Origin: Bacteroidota bacterium
Lineage (GTDB): Bacteria; Bacteroidota; Bacteroidia; B-17B0; Aurantibacillaceae
DNA: 64,000 nucleotides
Reading direction: 5' to 3'
Assembly (NCBI GenBank): GCA_018267825.1
Contig: JAFDXR010000011.1
Location: 62,001 to 126,000, forward strand
The stretch's first letter is position 1; each line of letters opens with the position of its first letter. Below the pieces are notes generated by a model that had not been told where the DNA came from, did not search any database, and saw nothing but the letters and a program-made list of their open reading frames with translations. A program made the translations under genes and the position numbers. Below, one piece after another: positions 50,990-59,921 of this stretch.

Positions 50990-51480
50990 GCCCGGCACAT
51001 AGCAAAGAAGAACTGTTTCAGCTCCTGTCTGAAATTCCTGATCCGGAAATTCCTGTGGTGAGTATCCGCGAGATGGGGATGCTGCGCGACATAAACATCC
51101 TCGACGATGGCTATGAAGTGGTGATTACGCCCACCTATACAGGATGCCCCGCCATGTCGATGATTGAGAGCGACATTAAAAGCACCTTACAAAAACATGG
51201 TATTTCACCTGTATCTGTAAAGCTTGTTTACTCTCCGGCCTGGACCACCGACTGGATGAGTGCAGAGGCCAAGGAAAAAATGCGCAAGTACGGCATTGCT
51301 CCTCCCATGCAATCGACCTGCAACAAATGGTCGGCTGTCGGAAAACCTGTAGTAATCAGCTGTCCGCGATGCCAGTCGAAACACACACATGTCATCAGTC
51401 ATTTCGGATCAACAGCCTGCAAAGCTTTATACTTCTGCGAAAGCTGCAAAGAACCTTTCGAATATTTTAAATGTCATTAA
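50983..51480 (+). CDS. paaD: Phenylacetate-CoA oxygenase subunit PaaD
   Basis: The 165-residue protein has the MIP18/SufT-like fold with SEIPDPEIPVVSIREMGML and TPTYTGCPAMSMIESDI. Its C-terminal zinc-ribbon cysteines are CPRCQSK and CESCKEPFEYFKCH. PaaD (PaaJ) is thought to help mature the FeS cluster of the reductase PaaE. A PaaE gene is not seen in this window. Confidence 0.92.
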   Translation: MVSPAHSKEELFQLLSEIPDPEIPVVSIREMGMLRDINILDDGYEVVITPTYTGCPAMSMIESDIKSTLQKHGISPVSVKLVYSPAWTTDWMSAEAKEKMRKYGIAPPMQSTCNKWSAVGKPVVISCPRCQSKHTHVISHFGSTACKALYFCESCKEPFEYFKCH

Positions 51481-51492
51481 AACCTAAACACC

Positions 51493-52665
51493 ATGCCTGT
51501 ATATCAATCACAAGGTAAAATCCCACAGAAACGTCATGTTGTATTCCGCAAAAACGACGGAAGTCTTTATCATGAAGAGCTTTTCGGCACTGAAGGATTT
51601 TCGAGTACATCTTCACTGGTGTACCATTTAGCACCACCAACAATGGTTCGCAATATGGGAACACCGTATTCCGTGCGTCCCGAAATTGCCATTGAAGATA
51701 ACCTCAAGGCGCTGAGCTTTCAGACCTTCGATGTAGCACCTGAAGCCGATTACATCAACAGCCGCAAAATTCTTTTTTTGAACGATGACCTTTCTATCGG
51801 TATTGCTGCACCATCGGAATCCATGAGTAGTTATTTTTTTAAAAATGCGGATTCAGATGAATTGATTTTCATTCACAAAGGTTCCGGGGTTCTTAAAACC
51901 ATGTACGGCTCTGTCGACTTCGGGTATGGCGATTACCTGGTTATTCCGCGTGGTACAGTTTACCAGATGCAGTTTGACACCAATGAAAACAAGCACCTGG
52001 TGATTGAATCACACAGCCCGGTGAGAACTCCGAAGCGCTATCGCAATGAGTTCGGGCAGATGCTGGAGCATTCGCCGTTCTGTGAGCGTGATTTTGTATT
52101 CCCACACTCTCTCGAAACACATGATGAAACGGGAGCGTTTGAAGTCCGCATCAAAAAACGCGGACTGATCTATCCTTACATTTACGAAACGCATCCCTTT
52201 GATGTGGTAGGCTGGGATGGCTACAACTACCCCTATGCCTTTTCCATTTTCAACTTTGAACCGATCACCGGCCGCATTCACATGCCACCGCCCATTCATC
52301 AGAATTTTGAAGGACGTGGATTCGTTATCTGTTCTTTCGTTCCGCGTTTATACGATTATCATCCGGACGCTATTCCGGCACCATATCACCACAGCAATAT
52401 TGATTCCGATGAATTGCTTTATTATGTTGACGGCGATTTCATGAGCCGCAATAATATCAGCAAAGGTCAGATTACATTACACCCTGCCGGCATTCCTCAC
52501 GGTCCGCATCCCGGAGCCATTGAACGAAGCATCGGCAAAAAAGAAACCCAGGAACTGGCTGTCATGATTGATCCGTTCAGTCCTGTGAAAATCACCAAAG
52601 AAGCGCTCAAGCTCGAAGTCAAAAACTATTACCAGTCGTGGGTATCGCAACCTGCCGGTGTATAA
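51493..52665 (+). CDS. hmgA: Homogentisate 1,2-dioxygenase
   Basis: The 390-residue protein has the cupin pattern of homogentisate dioxygenase: PKRHVVFRK near the start, FIHKGSGVLKTMYG in the middle, and the iron ligands in SDELLYYVDGDF and HPAGIPHGPHPG. It cleaves the ring of homogentisate to maleylacetoacetate, a step of tyrosine breakdown. It is shorter than the ~440-residue enzymes of other phyla. It is twelve bases after paaD and 32 bases before the HPPD gene. Confidence 0.92.
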   Translation: MPVYQSQGKIPQKRHVVFRKNDGSLYHEELFGTEGFSSTSSLVYHLAPPTMVRNMGTPYSVRPEIAIEDNLKALSFQTFDVAPEADYINSRKILFLNDDLSIGIAAPSESMSSYFFKNADSDELIFIHKGSGVLKTMYGSVDFGYGDYLVIPRGTVYQMQFDTNENKHLVIESHSPVRTPKRYRNEFGQMLEHSPFCERDFVFPHSLETHDETGAFEVRIKKRGLIYPYIYETHPFDVVGWDGYNYPYAFSIFNFEPITGRIHMPPPIHQNFEGRGFVICSFVPRLYDYHPDAIPAPYHHSNIDSDELLYYVDGDFMSRNNISKGQITLHPAGIPHGPHPGAIERSIGKKETQELAVMIDPFSPVKITKEALKLEVKNYYQSWVSQPAGV

Positions 52666-52697
52666 AACCAATACAAACTCCAAAAAATTACATAGCC

Positions 52698-53849
52698 ATG
52701 AAAGATCTCACCACAGTCGAAAACTACACCTACAGCGGTGAAAAAGTATTCGAAAAAGCACAGGACTTCCTGCCCATCCTGGGGACGGACTACGTCGAAA
52801 TGTATGTGGGCAATGCCAAGCAGGCCGCACACTATTATAAAACAGCTTTCGGCTTTCAGTCGGTGGCCTATTGCGGGCTGGAAACAGGCGATCGCGAAAA
52901 AACATCGTATGTACTCCAGCAGGACAAAATCAGACTTGTATTAACCACACCATTTAACCCCGACAGCGACATTTCACATCACATCCGTATGCATGGTGAC
53001 GGTGTGAAATTCATTTCACTTTGGGTAGACGATGCCCGCAAGGCCTTTGAAGAAACCACCAGGCGGGGCGCCAGGCCATACCTCGAACCAACTGCTGTAA
53101 AAGATGCTGATGGGGAAATCGTAAAATCCGGCATTCATACATATGGCGACACAATTCACCTGTTCATTGAACGCAAAAATTACAAAGGTATTTTCCTCCC
53201 TGGCTTTGTGGCCTGGAAATCGGACTACAATCCAACACCTACCGGTCTTCGCTATATCGACCACATGGTGGGTAATGTGAACCTCGGCGACATGAATAAA
53301 GTTGCCAAGTTTTACGAAGATGTGATGGGCTTCGCCAATCTCATTACGTTCGACGACAAAGATATCTCCACGCAGTTCACAGCGCTTATGAGCAAAGTGA
53401 TGACCAACGGTAACGGGCGAATTAAATTCCCGATCAACGAACCAGCTGCCGGTCTGAAAAAATCGCAGATCGAAGAGTTCCTCGATTTCTATAAAGGTCC
53501 GGGATGCCAGCACATTGCGGTAGCCACCGACAACATTGTGTTCACCGTTTCGGAAATGCGCAAGCGTGGTATTGAGTTCCTGCATGTTCCGGGCGAGTAT
53601 TACGACACCGTAACAGATCGCGTGGGCATTATCGAAGAAGACATGAAGGTGCTGAAAAGCCTTGGTATCATGGTAGACCGCGACGAAGAAGGTTACCTCT
53701 TACAGATTTTTACAAAACCTGTGGAAGACCGTCCGACACTTTTCTTTGAAATCATTCAACGTAAAGGTGCCAAATCTTTTGGCAAAGGAAATTTCAAAGC
53801 TTTGTTTGAATCTATCGAAGCTGAACAGGAAAGAAGAGGAACCCTTTAA
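52698..53849 (+). CDS. hppD: 4-hydroxyphenylpyruvate dioxygenase
   Basis: The 383-residue enzyme has two VOC domains and the iron site: His in YIDHMVGNV, His in CQHIAVATDN and Glu in FFEIIQR. It converts 4-hydroxyphenylpyruvate to homogentisate, the substrate of the upstream gene product. The start is ATG 52698. The next gene, tryptophan dioxygenase, starts ten bases after the stop. Confidence 0.95.
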   Translation: MKDLTTVENYTYSGEKVFEKAQDFLPILGTDYVEMYVGNAKQAAHYYKTAFGFQSVAYCGLETGDREKTSYVLQQDKIRLVLTTPFNPDSDISHHIRMHGDGVKFISLWVDDARKAFEETTRRGARPYLEPTAVKDADGEIVKSGIHTYGDTIHLFIERKNYKGIFLPGFVAWKSDYNPTPTGLRYIDHMVGNVNLGDMNKVAKFYEDVMGFANLITFDDKDISTQFTALMSKVMTNGNGRIKFPINEPAAGLKKSQIEEFLDFYKGPGCQHIAVATDNIVFTVSEMRKRGIEFLHVPGEYYDTVTDRVGIIEEDMKVLKSLGIMVDRDEEGYLLQIFTKPVEDRPTLFFEIIQRKGAKSFGKGNFKALFESIEAEQERRGTL

Positions 53850-53859
53850 TACTAAAAAA

Positions 53860-54780
53860 ATGACTGATCTACAGAAATCGCTCCTGGAGCGTATTGAAGA
53901 CAAATTCAAATCCATCGACCAGAATCCGGATGTGCACCTGGAAGGTTTGATTTGGGCAAAACCCATTACCTACTGGGACTACATACAAACGGATGCGCTG
54001 CTCAATCTGCAGGTGCAGCGTACCACGCTTCCCGACGAAATGGTATTTATCATGTACCACCAGATCAACGAAATTCTTTTCAAGATGATCTTATGGGAAA
54101 TCGAACAGGTATCCGGTTGTGAAGCCATTAAAGCCGATTTCTTCGCCGAAAAACTGGCACGTATCAGTCGTTATTTCGACATGCTCTCGTCATCGTTCAG
54201 CATCATGCAGAACGGCATGGAGACCGCACAGTATCTGAAATTCAGAAATACGCTCACTCCAGCCAGTGGTTTTCAGAGCGCTCAATACCGGTTAATTGAA
54301 TTTGCTTCTACCGAATTGATCAACCTCATTGATCACCGGTACCGCGCTACCATAGACCGCAATACCCCGTATGAGCATGCCTACGATCATCTGTACTGGC
54401 AGGCTGCAGGCAAGGACCACAGCACCGGCAAAAAAAGCACACTTATCCGCCTGTTTGAAGAGAAATACAAAAATATGTTCCTGCAAAAAATGGAAGTGTA
54501 TAACACGAGTAACCTGTGGACCCGTTACAAATCACTGCCAGAAAGCGAAAAACAAAACAAGGCACTGATTGCAGCCATGAGGCATTACGACAAAACAGTA
54601 AACATTACCTGGGTGATGGCACATTACCATGCCGCTGAAAAATACCTGGAAAGCGAAGGCAAAACGGCCGAAGCCACAGGAGGCAGCAACTGGAAAAAAT
54701 ACATGCATCCTAAATACCAGCGCCGCATTTTCTTCCCAGAACTCTGGACAAAAGAAGAACTTGCAAGCTGGGGAGAATAA
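53860..54780 (+). CDS. kynA: Tryptophan 2,3-dioxygenase
   Basis: The 306-residue protein has the TDO landmarks: MYHQINEILFKMILWEIEQ, NTLTPASGFQSAQYR, the His-rich AHYHAAEKYLE and a TGGSNWKKYM loop ending FFPELW. It is a haem enzyme that opens the indole ring of tryptophan to N-formylkynurenine. It is the third aromatic amino acid ring-opening enzyme in the row. The halogenase-like gene follows by 18 bases. Confidence 0.94.
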   Translation: MTDLQKSLLERIEDKFKSIDQNPDVHLEGLIWAKPITYWDYIQTDALLNLQVQRTTLPDEMVFIMYHQINEILFKMILWEIEQVSGCEAIKADFFAEKLARISRYFDMLSSSFSIMQNGMETAQYLKFRNTLTPASGFQSAQYRLIEFASTELINLIDHRYRATIDRNTPYEHAYDHLYWQAAGKDHSTGKKSTLIRLFEEKYKNMFLQKMEVYNTSNLWTRYKSLPESEKQNKALIAAMRHYDKTVNITWVMAHYHAAEKYLESEGKTAEATGGSNWKKYMHPKYQRRIFFPELWTKEELASWGE

Positions 54781-54798
54781 TACAGATCAAAAGAAACT

Positions 54799-56031
54799 AT
54801 GAAAACAGAAAAGACAGATGTGTTGGTAATTGGCGCCGGGCCCGCAGGTTGCGTGGCAGCATCCATGATCAACCAACAGGGGTTTAAGGTAAAAATTGTA
54901 GAGAAGGAAAAATTTCCGCGTTTTGTTATCGGCGAAAGCCTGTTGCCCCGCGTGATGGATAACCTGGAAGAAGCGGGACTACTGGAAGCTGTAAAAAAAG
55001 CCGGGTTCCAGGAGAAATTCGGAGCTAAGTTTGTACGTGGTGAAGAGATCTGTGATTTCAATTTCTCGGATCAGTTCAGCAAAGGCTGGACGTGGACCTG
55101 GCAGGTGCCCCGCGGACAGTTCGATTCCATTCTTGCTGAAACCGTTGAATCCATGGGAGTTCCCGTAGAGTTTCAGACAGCCGTAAACAATATTGTTTTC
55201 AATGGCACCGATTCCGTAACAACCGTTACCGATAAAGATGGCAACAGCCGGCAGATCGAAGCGCGGTTCATCGTAGATGCGAGCGGCTATGGACGTGTTA
55301 TTCCCCGTATGTTCGGTTTGGATGAACCTTCATCGCTCGGCAAACGAAAAACACATTTCACACACTACAAAGATCTGAAACGGCCCGGAGGTATCGACGG
55401 AAACAGGATCACCGTGGTGGTACATCAGCAGCGTGTGTGGATTTGGATCATCCCTTTTTCAAATGGCATAACCTCCGTTGGTTTTGTAGCCGATCCTGAA
55501 TTCTTCGATGCATTTCCGAATGATCCTGTGGAGCGCATGAAAGCCATCATTGCTTCTGATCCCAATACGGCTGACCGTTTCAAAGATGCCGACATGATGT
55601 TTGAACCGCGTACCATTGAGGGTTATTCTATCTCCACCAAACAACTCTACGGCGATGGTTTTGCTCTTGTTGGTAATGCCACCGAGTTTCTGGATCCCGT
55701 ATTCTCATCGGGTGTTACATTTGCTGTAGAATCAGGCCGCAGAGCCGGAAAACTAACTGCTGCATTTCTGAAGGGAGAAAAACCAGACTGGCAGAAAGAC
55801 TATACAGATTACATGATGCAGGGCATCAATACATTCCGCACATACGTTTCGACCTGGTATACCGGTGAGTTACACGATATTTTCTTCTCACAGAACCAGG
55901 ACCCTGAAATCAAAAAACAGATTTGCTCTGTGCTGGCAGGCTATGTATGGGACCTGGACAATCCGTTTGTGAAAAAACACGAACAGGCCGTGAGGTCGTT
56001 GCACAAAGTTCTTAAACTGAGCGAAGCTTAA
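54799..56031 (+). CDS. Flavin-dependent halogenase/oxidoreductase-like protein
   Basis: The 410-residue protein has an FAD-binding GAGPAGCVAASM at about 13-24 and the FPRFVIGESLLPRVM stretch of phenolic halogenases. A GAKFV region near residue 76 may carry the catalytic Lys. The halogenase-specific WxWxIP motif appears as VWIWIIPF near residue 216. These features set it apart from geranylgeranyl reductases. Halogenases need reduced flavin and act on aromatic compounds, and the gene follows tryptophan 2,3-dioxygenase. Many Bacteroidota homologues are annotated only as NAD(P)/FAD-dependent oxidoreductases, so activity is unproven. Confidence 0.75.
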   Translation: MKTEKTDVLVIGAGPAGCVAASMINQQGFKVKIVEKEKFPRFVIGESLLPRVMDNLEEAGLLEAVKKAGFQEKFGAKFVRGEEICDFNFSDQFSKGWTWTWQVPRGQFDSILAETVESMGVPVEFQTAVNNIVFNGTDSVTTVTDKDGNSRQIEARFIVDASGYGRVIPRMFGLDEPSSLGKRKTHFTHYKDLKRPGGIDGNRITVVVHQQRVWIWIIPFSNGITSVGFVADPEFFDAFPNDPVERMKAIIASDPNTADRFKDADMMFEPRTIEGYSISTKQLYGDGFALVGNATEFLDPVFSSGVTFAVESGRRAGKLTAAFLKGEKPDWQKDYTDYMMQGINTFRTYVSTWYTGELHDIFFSQNQDPEIKKQICSVLAGYVWDLDNPFVKKHEQAVRSLHKVLKLSEA

Positions 56032-56041
56032 CCCGGACCTT

Positions 56042-57283
56042 ATGCGCAAACAACGATCCATTGAACTGATGGCACCGGCAGGCTCCTATGAATCGCTCAT
56101 GGCGGCTATTCATGCGGGCTGCGACTCTGTTTACTTTGGTGTGGAGCAGCTGAACATGCGGGCACGCTCGAGCAACAATTTCACGCTCGAAGATCTGAAG
56201 AAAATAGCTCAAACAGGTAAAGAGCATGGTGTAAAAACATACCTCACGATTAATACCGTGCTGTATGATCACGACATTAACCTCATGAAAAGCATTGTGG
56301 ATGCAGCTAAAGATAATGGGATCACTGCCATCATCGCATCCGATCATGCTGCGATGAACTACGCCAAAAAAATCGGCATGGAAGTTCATATTTCCACACA
56401 GGCCAATATTTCAAATATCGACACTATCGAGTTTTACGCGAATTTTGCGGACGTAGTGGTACTGGCCCGTGAGCTGAGCCTGAAACAGGTGGCAGATATC
56501 TGCCGCGAAATCAGGAGACGACATATTACAGGTCCGGCAGGCAAACTCATTGAAGTAGAAATTTTCGCTCATGGTGCTCTTTGCATGGCCGTTTCCGGCA
56601 AATGCTACATGAGCCTTCACTCTAATTTTGCTTCGGCCAATCGTGGAGCCTGTATTCAGAATTGCAGAAGAAGTTATATTGTTACCGATAAAGAAGAAGG
56701 TGTTGAGTTTGAAATTGACAACGAGTATATCATGTCTGCCAAAGACCTGTGCACCATTGATTTTCTCGATAAGATCATAGAAAGTGGTGTGAGTGTGCTG
56801 AAAATTGAAGGAAGAGGGCGTTCAGCCGATTATGTGCATACCGTAGTGGCATGCTACGACGAAGCAATTGCTGCCTGTATGGAAGGAACCTATACCGATG
56901 AAAAGATAGTAGCCTGGAAAGAAAGACTGGCCACTGTTTTTAACCGTGGTTTCTGGGACGGTTATTACCTGGGTCGTAAGATGGGTGAATGGAACGATAG
57001 CTATGGTTCCAAAGCCACACGCCGGAAAATATACATAGGCCGAGGCCTGCATTACTATGACCAGGTTGGGGTTGGTGAATTCAAACTCGAAAGTCATGAT
57101 CTCCGCCTGGGCGATACCATTATGATCACTGGCCCCACAACCGGCTATATAGAGCTTGCTGTGGATAATCTGCGAATTGATAATGTACCGAATGAGCTTG
57201 CCAGAAAAGGCGATGTGATTACGTTTCCGGTGGCACAGCGGATAAGGCCATCCGATAAACTTTACAAACTGGTAGATGCCTGA
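56042..57283 (+). CDS. U32-family (TrhP-type) tRNA hydroxylation protein or peptidase
   Basis: The 413-residue protein has the U32 start LMAPAGSYESLMAAIHAG and the four-Cys FeS signature: ALCMAVSGKCYMSL and RGACIQNCRRSY. Related E. coli TrhP (YegQ) hydroxylates tRNA uridine-34, and others act on rRNA or as collagenase-like peptidases. The ferredoxin gene two bases downstream is a likely electron donor. This supports a redox modification role over peptidase activity. Confidence 0.85.
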   Translation: MRKQRSIELMAPAGSYESLMAAIHAGCDSVYFGVEQLNMRARSSNNFTLEDLKKIAQTGKEHGVKTYLTINTVLYDHDINLMKSIVDAAKDNGITAIIASDHAAMNYAKKIGMEVHISTQANISNIDTIEFYANFADVVVLARELSLKQVADICREIRRRHITGPAGKLIEVEIFAHGALCMAVSGKCYMSLHSNFASANRGACIQNCRRSYIVTDKEEGVEFEIDNEYIMSAKDLCTIDFLDKIIESGVSVLKIEGRGRSADYVHTVVACYDEAIAACMEGTYTDEKIVAWKERLATVFNRGFWDGYYLGRKMGEWNDSYGSKATRRKIYIGRGLHYYDQVGVGEFKLESHDLRLGDTIMITGPTTGYIELAVDNLRIDNVPNELARKGDVITFPVAQRIRPSDKLYKLVDA

Positions 57284-57285
57284 TC

Positions 57286-57513
57286 ATGATTCGCATCACC
57301 CAGCAACGAGCAAAATGCATAGGCTGTAATGCCTGTGTAGAAGCGGCCGAAGAACGTTGGCGTATCTCGCGTAAAGACGGCAAATGTACGCTTGTAGGCG
57401 GAATCGACAAAAAAGGATTTTATACCGTTGTGGTACCCGATCACGAATATGATGCCAATCGTATGGCTCAGCAAAACTGCCCGGTCAACATTATCCGCAT
57501 TACTCAATTATAA
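57286..57513 (+). CDS. Small ferredoxin
   Basis: The 75-residue protein has one Fe-S site: CIGCNACVEAA near residue 11 and NCPVNIIRI near the end. It would carry one [4Fe-4S] cluster. It is two bases after the U32 gene, so the two are very likely a functional pair. Confidence 0.9.
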   Translation: MIRITQQRAKCIGCNACVEAAEERWRISRKDGKCTLVGGIDKKGFYTVVVPDHEYDANRMAQQNCPVNIIRITQL

Positions 57514-57549
57514 ATACCAGCAATTTTAACCAACCTGTTCCTTTAGCCC

Positions 57550-57954
57550 ATGAAACCTGACATTACAACACGAGAAGACATAGCCCGCATAGTGGATGCA
57601 TTCTATGAAAAAGTAAAAGCCGATGCATTGCTTGGTCATATATTCACAGATATCGTGAAAGTCGACTGGTCGCATCATTTGCCCAAGATGTATGGTTTCT
57701 GGGAAAATGTTTTATTTCAGACAGGATCGTATCGCGGACAACCTTTTCTGCCACACCTCGACATCAATGCCAAGGAAACACTCACGCCTGATCATTTCGG
57801 CCGGTGGTTAAAATTATTTCACGCCACAATTGATGAGCTTTACGAGGGTACCAAAGCGCGTGAGTTAAAGTTCAAATCGCAGAACATTAAGGAAGTGTGG
57901 AATTACAAAATGGATTACATCAATCACTACGACGAAACGCACCCTTCATCCTGA
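57550..57954 (+). CDS. Group III truncated haemoglobin
   Basis: The 134-residue protein has the group III pattern: VDAFYEKVKADALLGHIFTD at the start, LPKMYGFWENVLF in the middle and the proximal His in RWLKLFHATIDE. It binds O2 or NO through haem. It starts 36 bases after the ferredoxin gene and ends before a convergent response regulator gene. Confidence 0.9.
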   Translation: MKPDITTREDIARIVDAFYEKVKADALLGHIFTDIVKVDWSHHLPKMYGFWENVLFQTGSYRGQPFLPHLDINAKETLTPDHFGRWLKLFHATIDELYEGTKARELKFKSQNIKEVWNYKMDYINHYDETHPSS

Positions 57955-57959
57955 CAGTA

Positions 57960-58409
57960 TCAGTCGACTGCTTGCTGGGATGTTTTGTTCAGCAGGAGCC
58001 AGTATAATCCAAGCTCACTGATCGTAGCCAGAAAATCGCTGAAAGCAGTTGGCTTCACAATGTAGCTATTGGCGCCGAGCCTGTAGCTATTGGCTATATC
58101 GGGATCGTCGGGCGAAGCGGTCAGTACAACCACCGGTATCACCTTCAGTACATCGTGCGATTTTAATTCGCTGAGAATTTTGAGGGCATTGCCATCTTCC
58201 ATTTTCAAATCGAGCATGATGAGTTTCGGAAGATCCATAATCGGGCTGAGTGATTTTTCGCCGGTTCCGAAAAAGAAATCTGTGGCTTCTTTCCTGTTTT
58301 TAAGGTGGATCAGTTTATCAGCTAGGCTATATTTGGTAAGTGCGCGTATGGTTAACTCGGCATCCCTTATATTTTCTTCGATCAGTACAACGTCAATAGT
58401 TGGATTCAT
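57960..58409 (-). CDS. Single-domain response regulator (Rcp1-like)
   Basis: The 149-residue protein is a lone receiver: IDVVLIEENIRDAEL at the start, the phosphoacceptor Asp in LIMLDLKMEDG, Thr in VVVLTASPDD and Lys in YIVKPTAFS. No output domain is fused. Such proteins act as phosphorelay intermediates with hybrid kinases. It lies 27 bases downstream of a DUF3606 gene on the same strand. Confidence 0.88.
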   Translation of the reverse strand: MNPTIDVVLIEENIRDAELTIRALTKYSLADKLIHLKNRKEATDFFFGTGEKSLSPIMDLPKLIMLDLKMEDGNALKILSELKSHDVLKVIPVVVLTASPDDPDIANSYRLGANSYIVKPTAFSDFLATISELGLYWLLLNKTSQQAVD

Positions 58410-58436
58410 AGGTTTCTCTTTTCTTATGATCGTAAC

Positions 58437-58628
58437 CTAGCGGTTCGACCGGCAATTCATACTTAGAAATGCCTCGACAGAAATGGCGCTGTCGCCCACC
58501 TTTAATACAGCATGTACCAGGTCGTTTTCTCTACAGCCCAATAAGCGACACCAATATTCAATTTCGTTTTGTTTATTGATGTTTACTTTCTTCCCTTTCA
58601 AATGTTCGTCGCGTAGTTTCATCATCAC
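58437..58628 (-). CDS. DUF3606 protein
   Basis: The 63-residue product has the DUF3606 pattern: VNINKQNEIEYWCRLLGC followed by LVHAVLKVGDSAISVEAFL. The start is uncertain between 58628 and two later Mets, with ATG 58622 equally possible. Function is unknown. A -7-like TACTTTTG lies upstream on the minus strand at 58643-58650. Confidence 0.8.
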   Translation of the reverse strand: MMMKLRDEHLKGKKVNINKQNEIEYWCRLLGCRENDLVHAVLKVGDSAISVEAFLSMNCRSNR

Positions 58629-58820
58629 ACAAGCCTTGCACTCAAAAGTATTTGTTTGATCTGAGTTTCGGTATCCGTAAAAACACGCATTTTTCGAGTA
58701 GGTATAATTACCTATTTTGATAGGTATATTTACGGATTTTAAATCTTTCTAAAATTAATTAAATTGCTATTTTTCAACAGATTAGATAGTAAAATTTCTG
58801 CAACAGCTTCAGATATTCCT

Positions 58821-58849
58821 TTTGTGTTAACGTGCTTTTACTACATTTG
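58821..58849 (+). promoter_or_regulatory. Promoter of the small Gly-rich-tail gene
   Basis: TTTG (58821-58824) and TACATTTG (58842-58849) are 17 bases apart and match the Bacteroidota -33/-7 consensus. The gene starts 36 bases downstream. Confidence 0.75.
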
Positions 58850-58885
58850 AAAAAAACATAGTATTAACCTTTAAAATTTACGATT

Positions 58886-59197
58886 ATGGCTTTCACTGGC
58901 GATGAATCAGACCCAATCAGCTTAGCTACGGGTTCTCAATGGACAGCAAACTACAGAAATGCTAGTCCGAATTCCACAAACGCTCACTTCTTCGGCTATA
59001 AGAAGTTAAACTCAATTTTAAAGCAAGATGGGTGCATAGGCATCCGGGCTTATTACGCACTCGATGATCAGGGCCAGAAACAATTGATCCTTGTCGGTGT
59101 TGATGCTAATGAAAAAGACTTGAGCGCAGGCATTATCCTTGACCGTTCGTTCCCTTGCCCACCATATTGCGGTGGCGGTGGAGGCCTTGGCGGATAA
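58886..59197 (+). CDS. Small protein with CPPYC and Gly-rich C-terminal tail
   Basis: The 103-residue product starts MAFTGDESDPISLATG and has a conserved-looking core (AHFFGYKKLNSILKQDGCIG, then IRAYYALDDQGQKQLILVGV). It ends with SFPCPPYCGGGGGLGG, two cysteines and seven glycines. It has no signal peptide or membrane segment. I do not know a function. It has its own consensus promoter and terminator, so it is a real, single-gene unit. Confidence 0.75.
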   Translation: MAFTGDESDPISLATGSQWTANYRNASPNSTNAHFFGYKKLNSILKQDGCIGIRAYYALDDQGQKQLILVGVDANEKDLSAGIILDRSFPCPPYCGGGGGLGG

Positions 59198-59215
59198 TTA
59201 ATAAAATAATTACAG

Positions 59216-59246
59216 AAAAAGGCATTGTTATAATGCCTTTTTTTTT
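59216..59246 (+). terminator. Intrinsic terminator
   Basis: AAAAAGGCATT pairs with AATGCCTTTTT around GTTAT and is followed by a run of T's. It is 18 bases after the small Gly-rich-tail gene. Confidence 0.85.
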
Positions 59247-59270
59247 AACTTGATCACGTAAACTTCGGTT

Positions 59271-59921
59271 ATGTCTCAGGATTATCAGTTTTATTATTGG
59301 CTGGCGCAATTGGCTATTGTGAGCACTCTTATTCCGCTGATAACAGGGATATTCAGGTACAGATATTTTCCGGCAGAATCCAGAATTCTTTTCTTCCTGC
59401 TCTTTTCCTATCTGATACTCGACACAGCCAGTTATATCATCGCACAAAAAGGCTACAGCAACCTTTATATGATCCGGTTAAATACCCTGAGTGAATTTAT
59501 TTTCCTGAGTCTTTTTTTCATCAAAGTATTTACACGGAAAATCATTCATTACGCCATTCTATCGCTCCTGATTCTATTTATTGCGCTGGCAGGATTTGAT
59601 TTATATCTGCACGGACGAAATGGCATCGACAGCTTAAGCACAACGATTGAAGCCATTTTGTTCATGATATACTCACTGGGTGCATTTTATAAACTGATAA
59701 CACGTACCACACATGTCAACATCTTATCTGTCCCCCTATTCTGGTTTAGCAGCGGAATCCTGCTTTACTTCTCCGGCGATCTTATCCTGTTCATCTTTGA
59801 GGAATTCATTGTCGGGAAAAACATCAATACATCCGCGGCACTCTGGGCTATACACTCCGTTATGCACACGCTGTACTTTATACTTATAACTGTAGGATTT
59901 TGGAAAACGAAAAACATATAG
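59271..59921 (+). CDS. Membrane protein with about seven helices
   Basis: The 216-residue product is mostly hydrophobic, with segments such as LAQLAIVSTLIPLITGIF, FFLLFSYLILDTASYII and ILSLLILFIALAGFDLYL. It overlaps the start of the downstream sensor kinase gene by 22 bases. No known family is recognised. It may be a sensor partner for that kinase. Confidence 0.65.
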   Translation: MSQDYQFYYWLAQLAIVSTLIPLITGIFRYRYFPAESRILFFLLFSYLILDTASYIIAQKGYSNLYMIRLNTLSEFIFLSLFFIKVFTRKIIHYAILSLLILFIALAGFDLYLHGRNGIDSLSTTIEAILFMIYSLGAFYKLITRTTHVNILSVPLFWFSSGILLYFSGDLILFIFEEFIVGKNINTSAALWAIHSVMHTLYFILITVGFWKTKNI

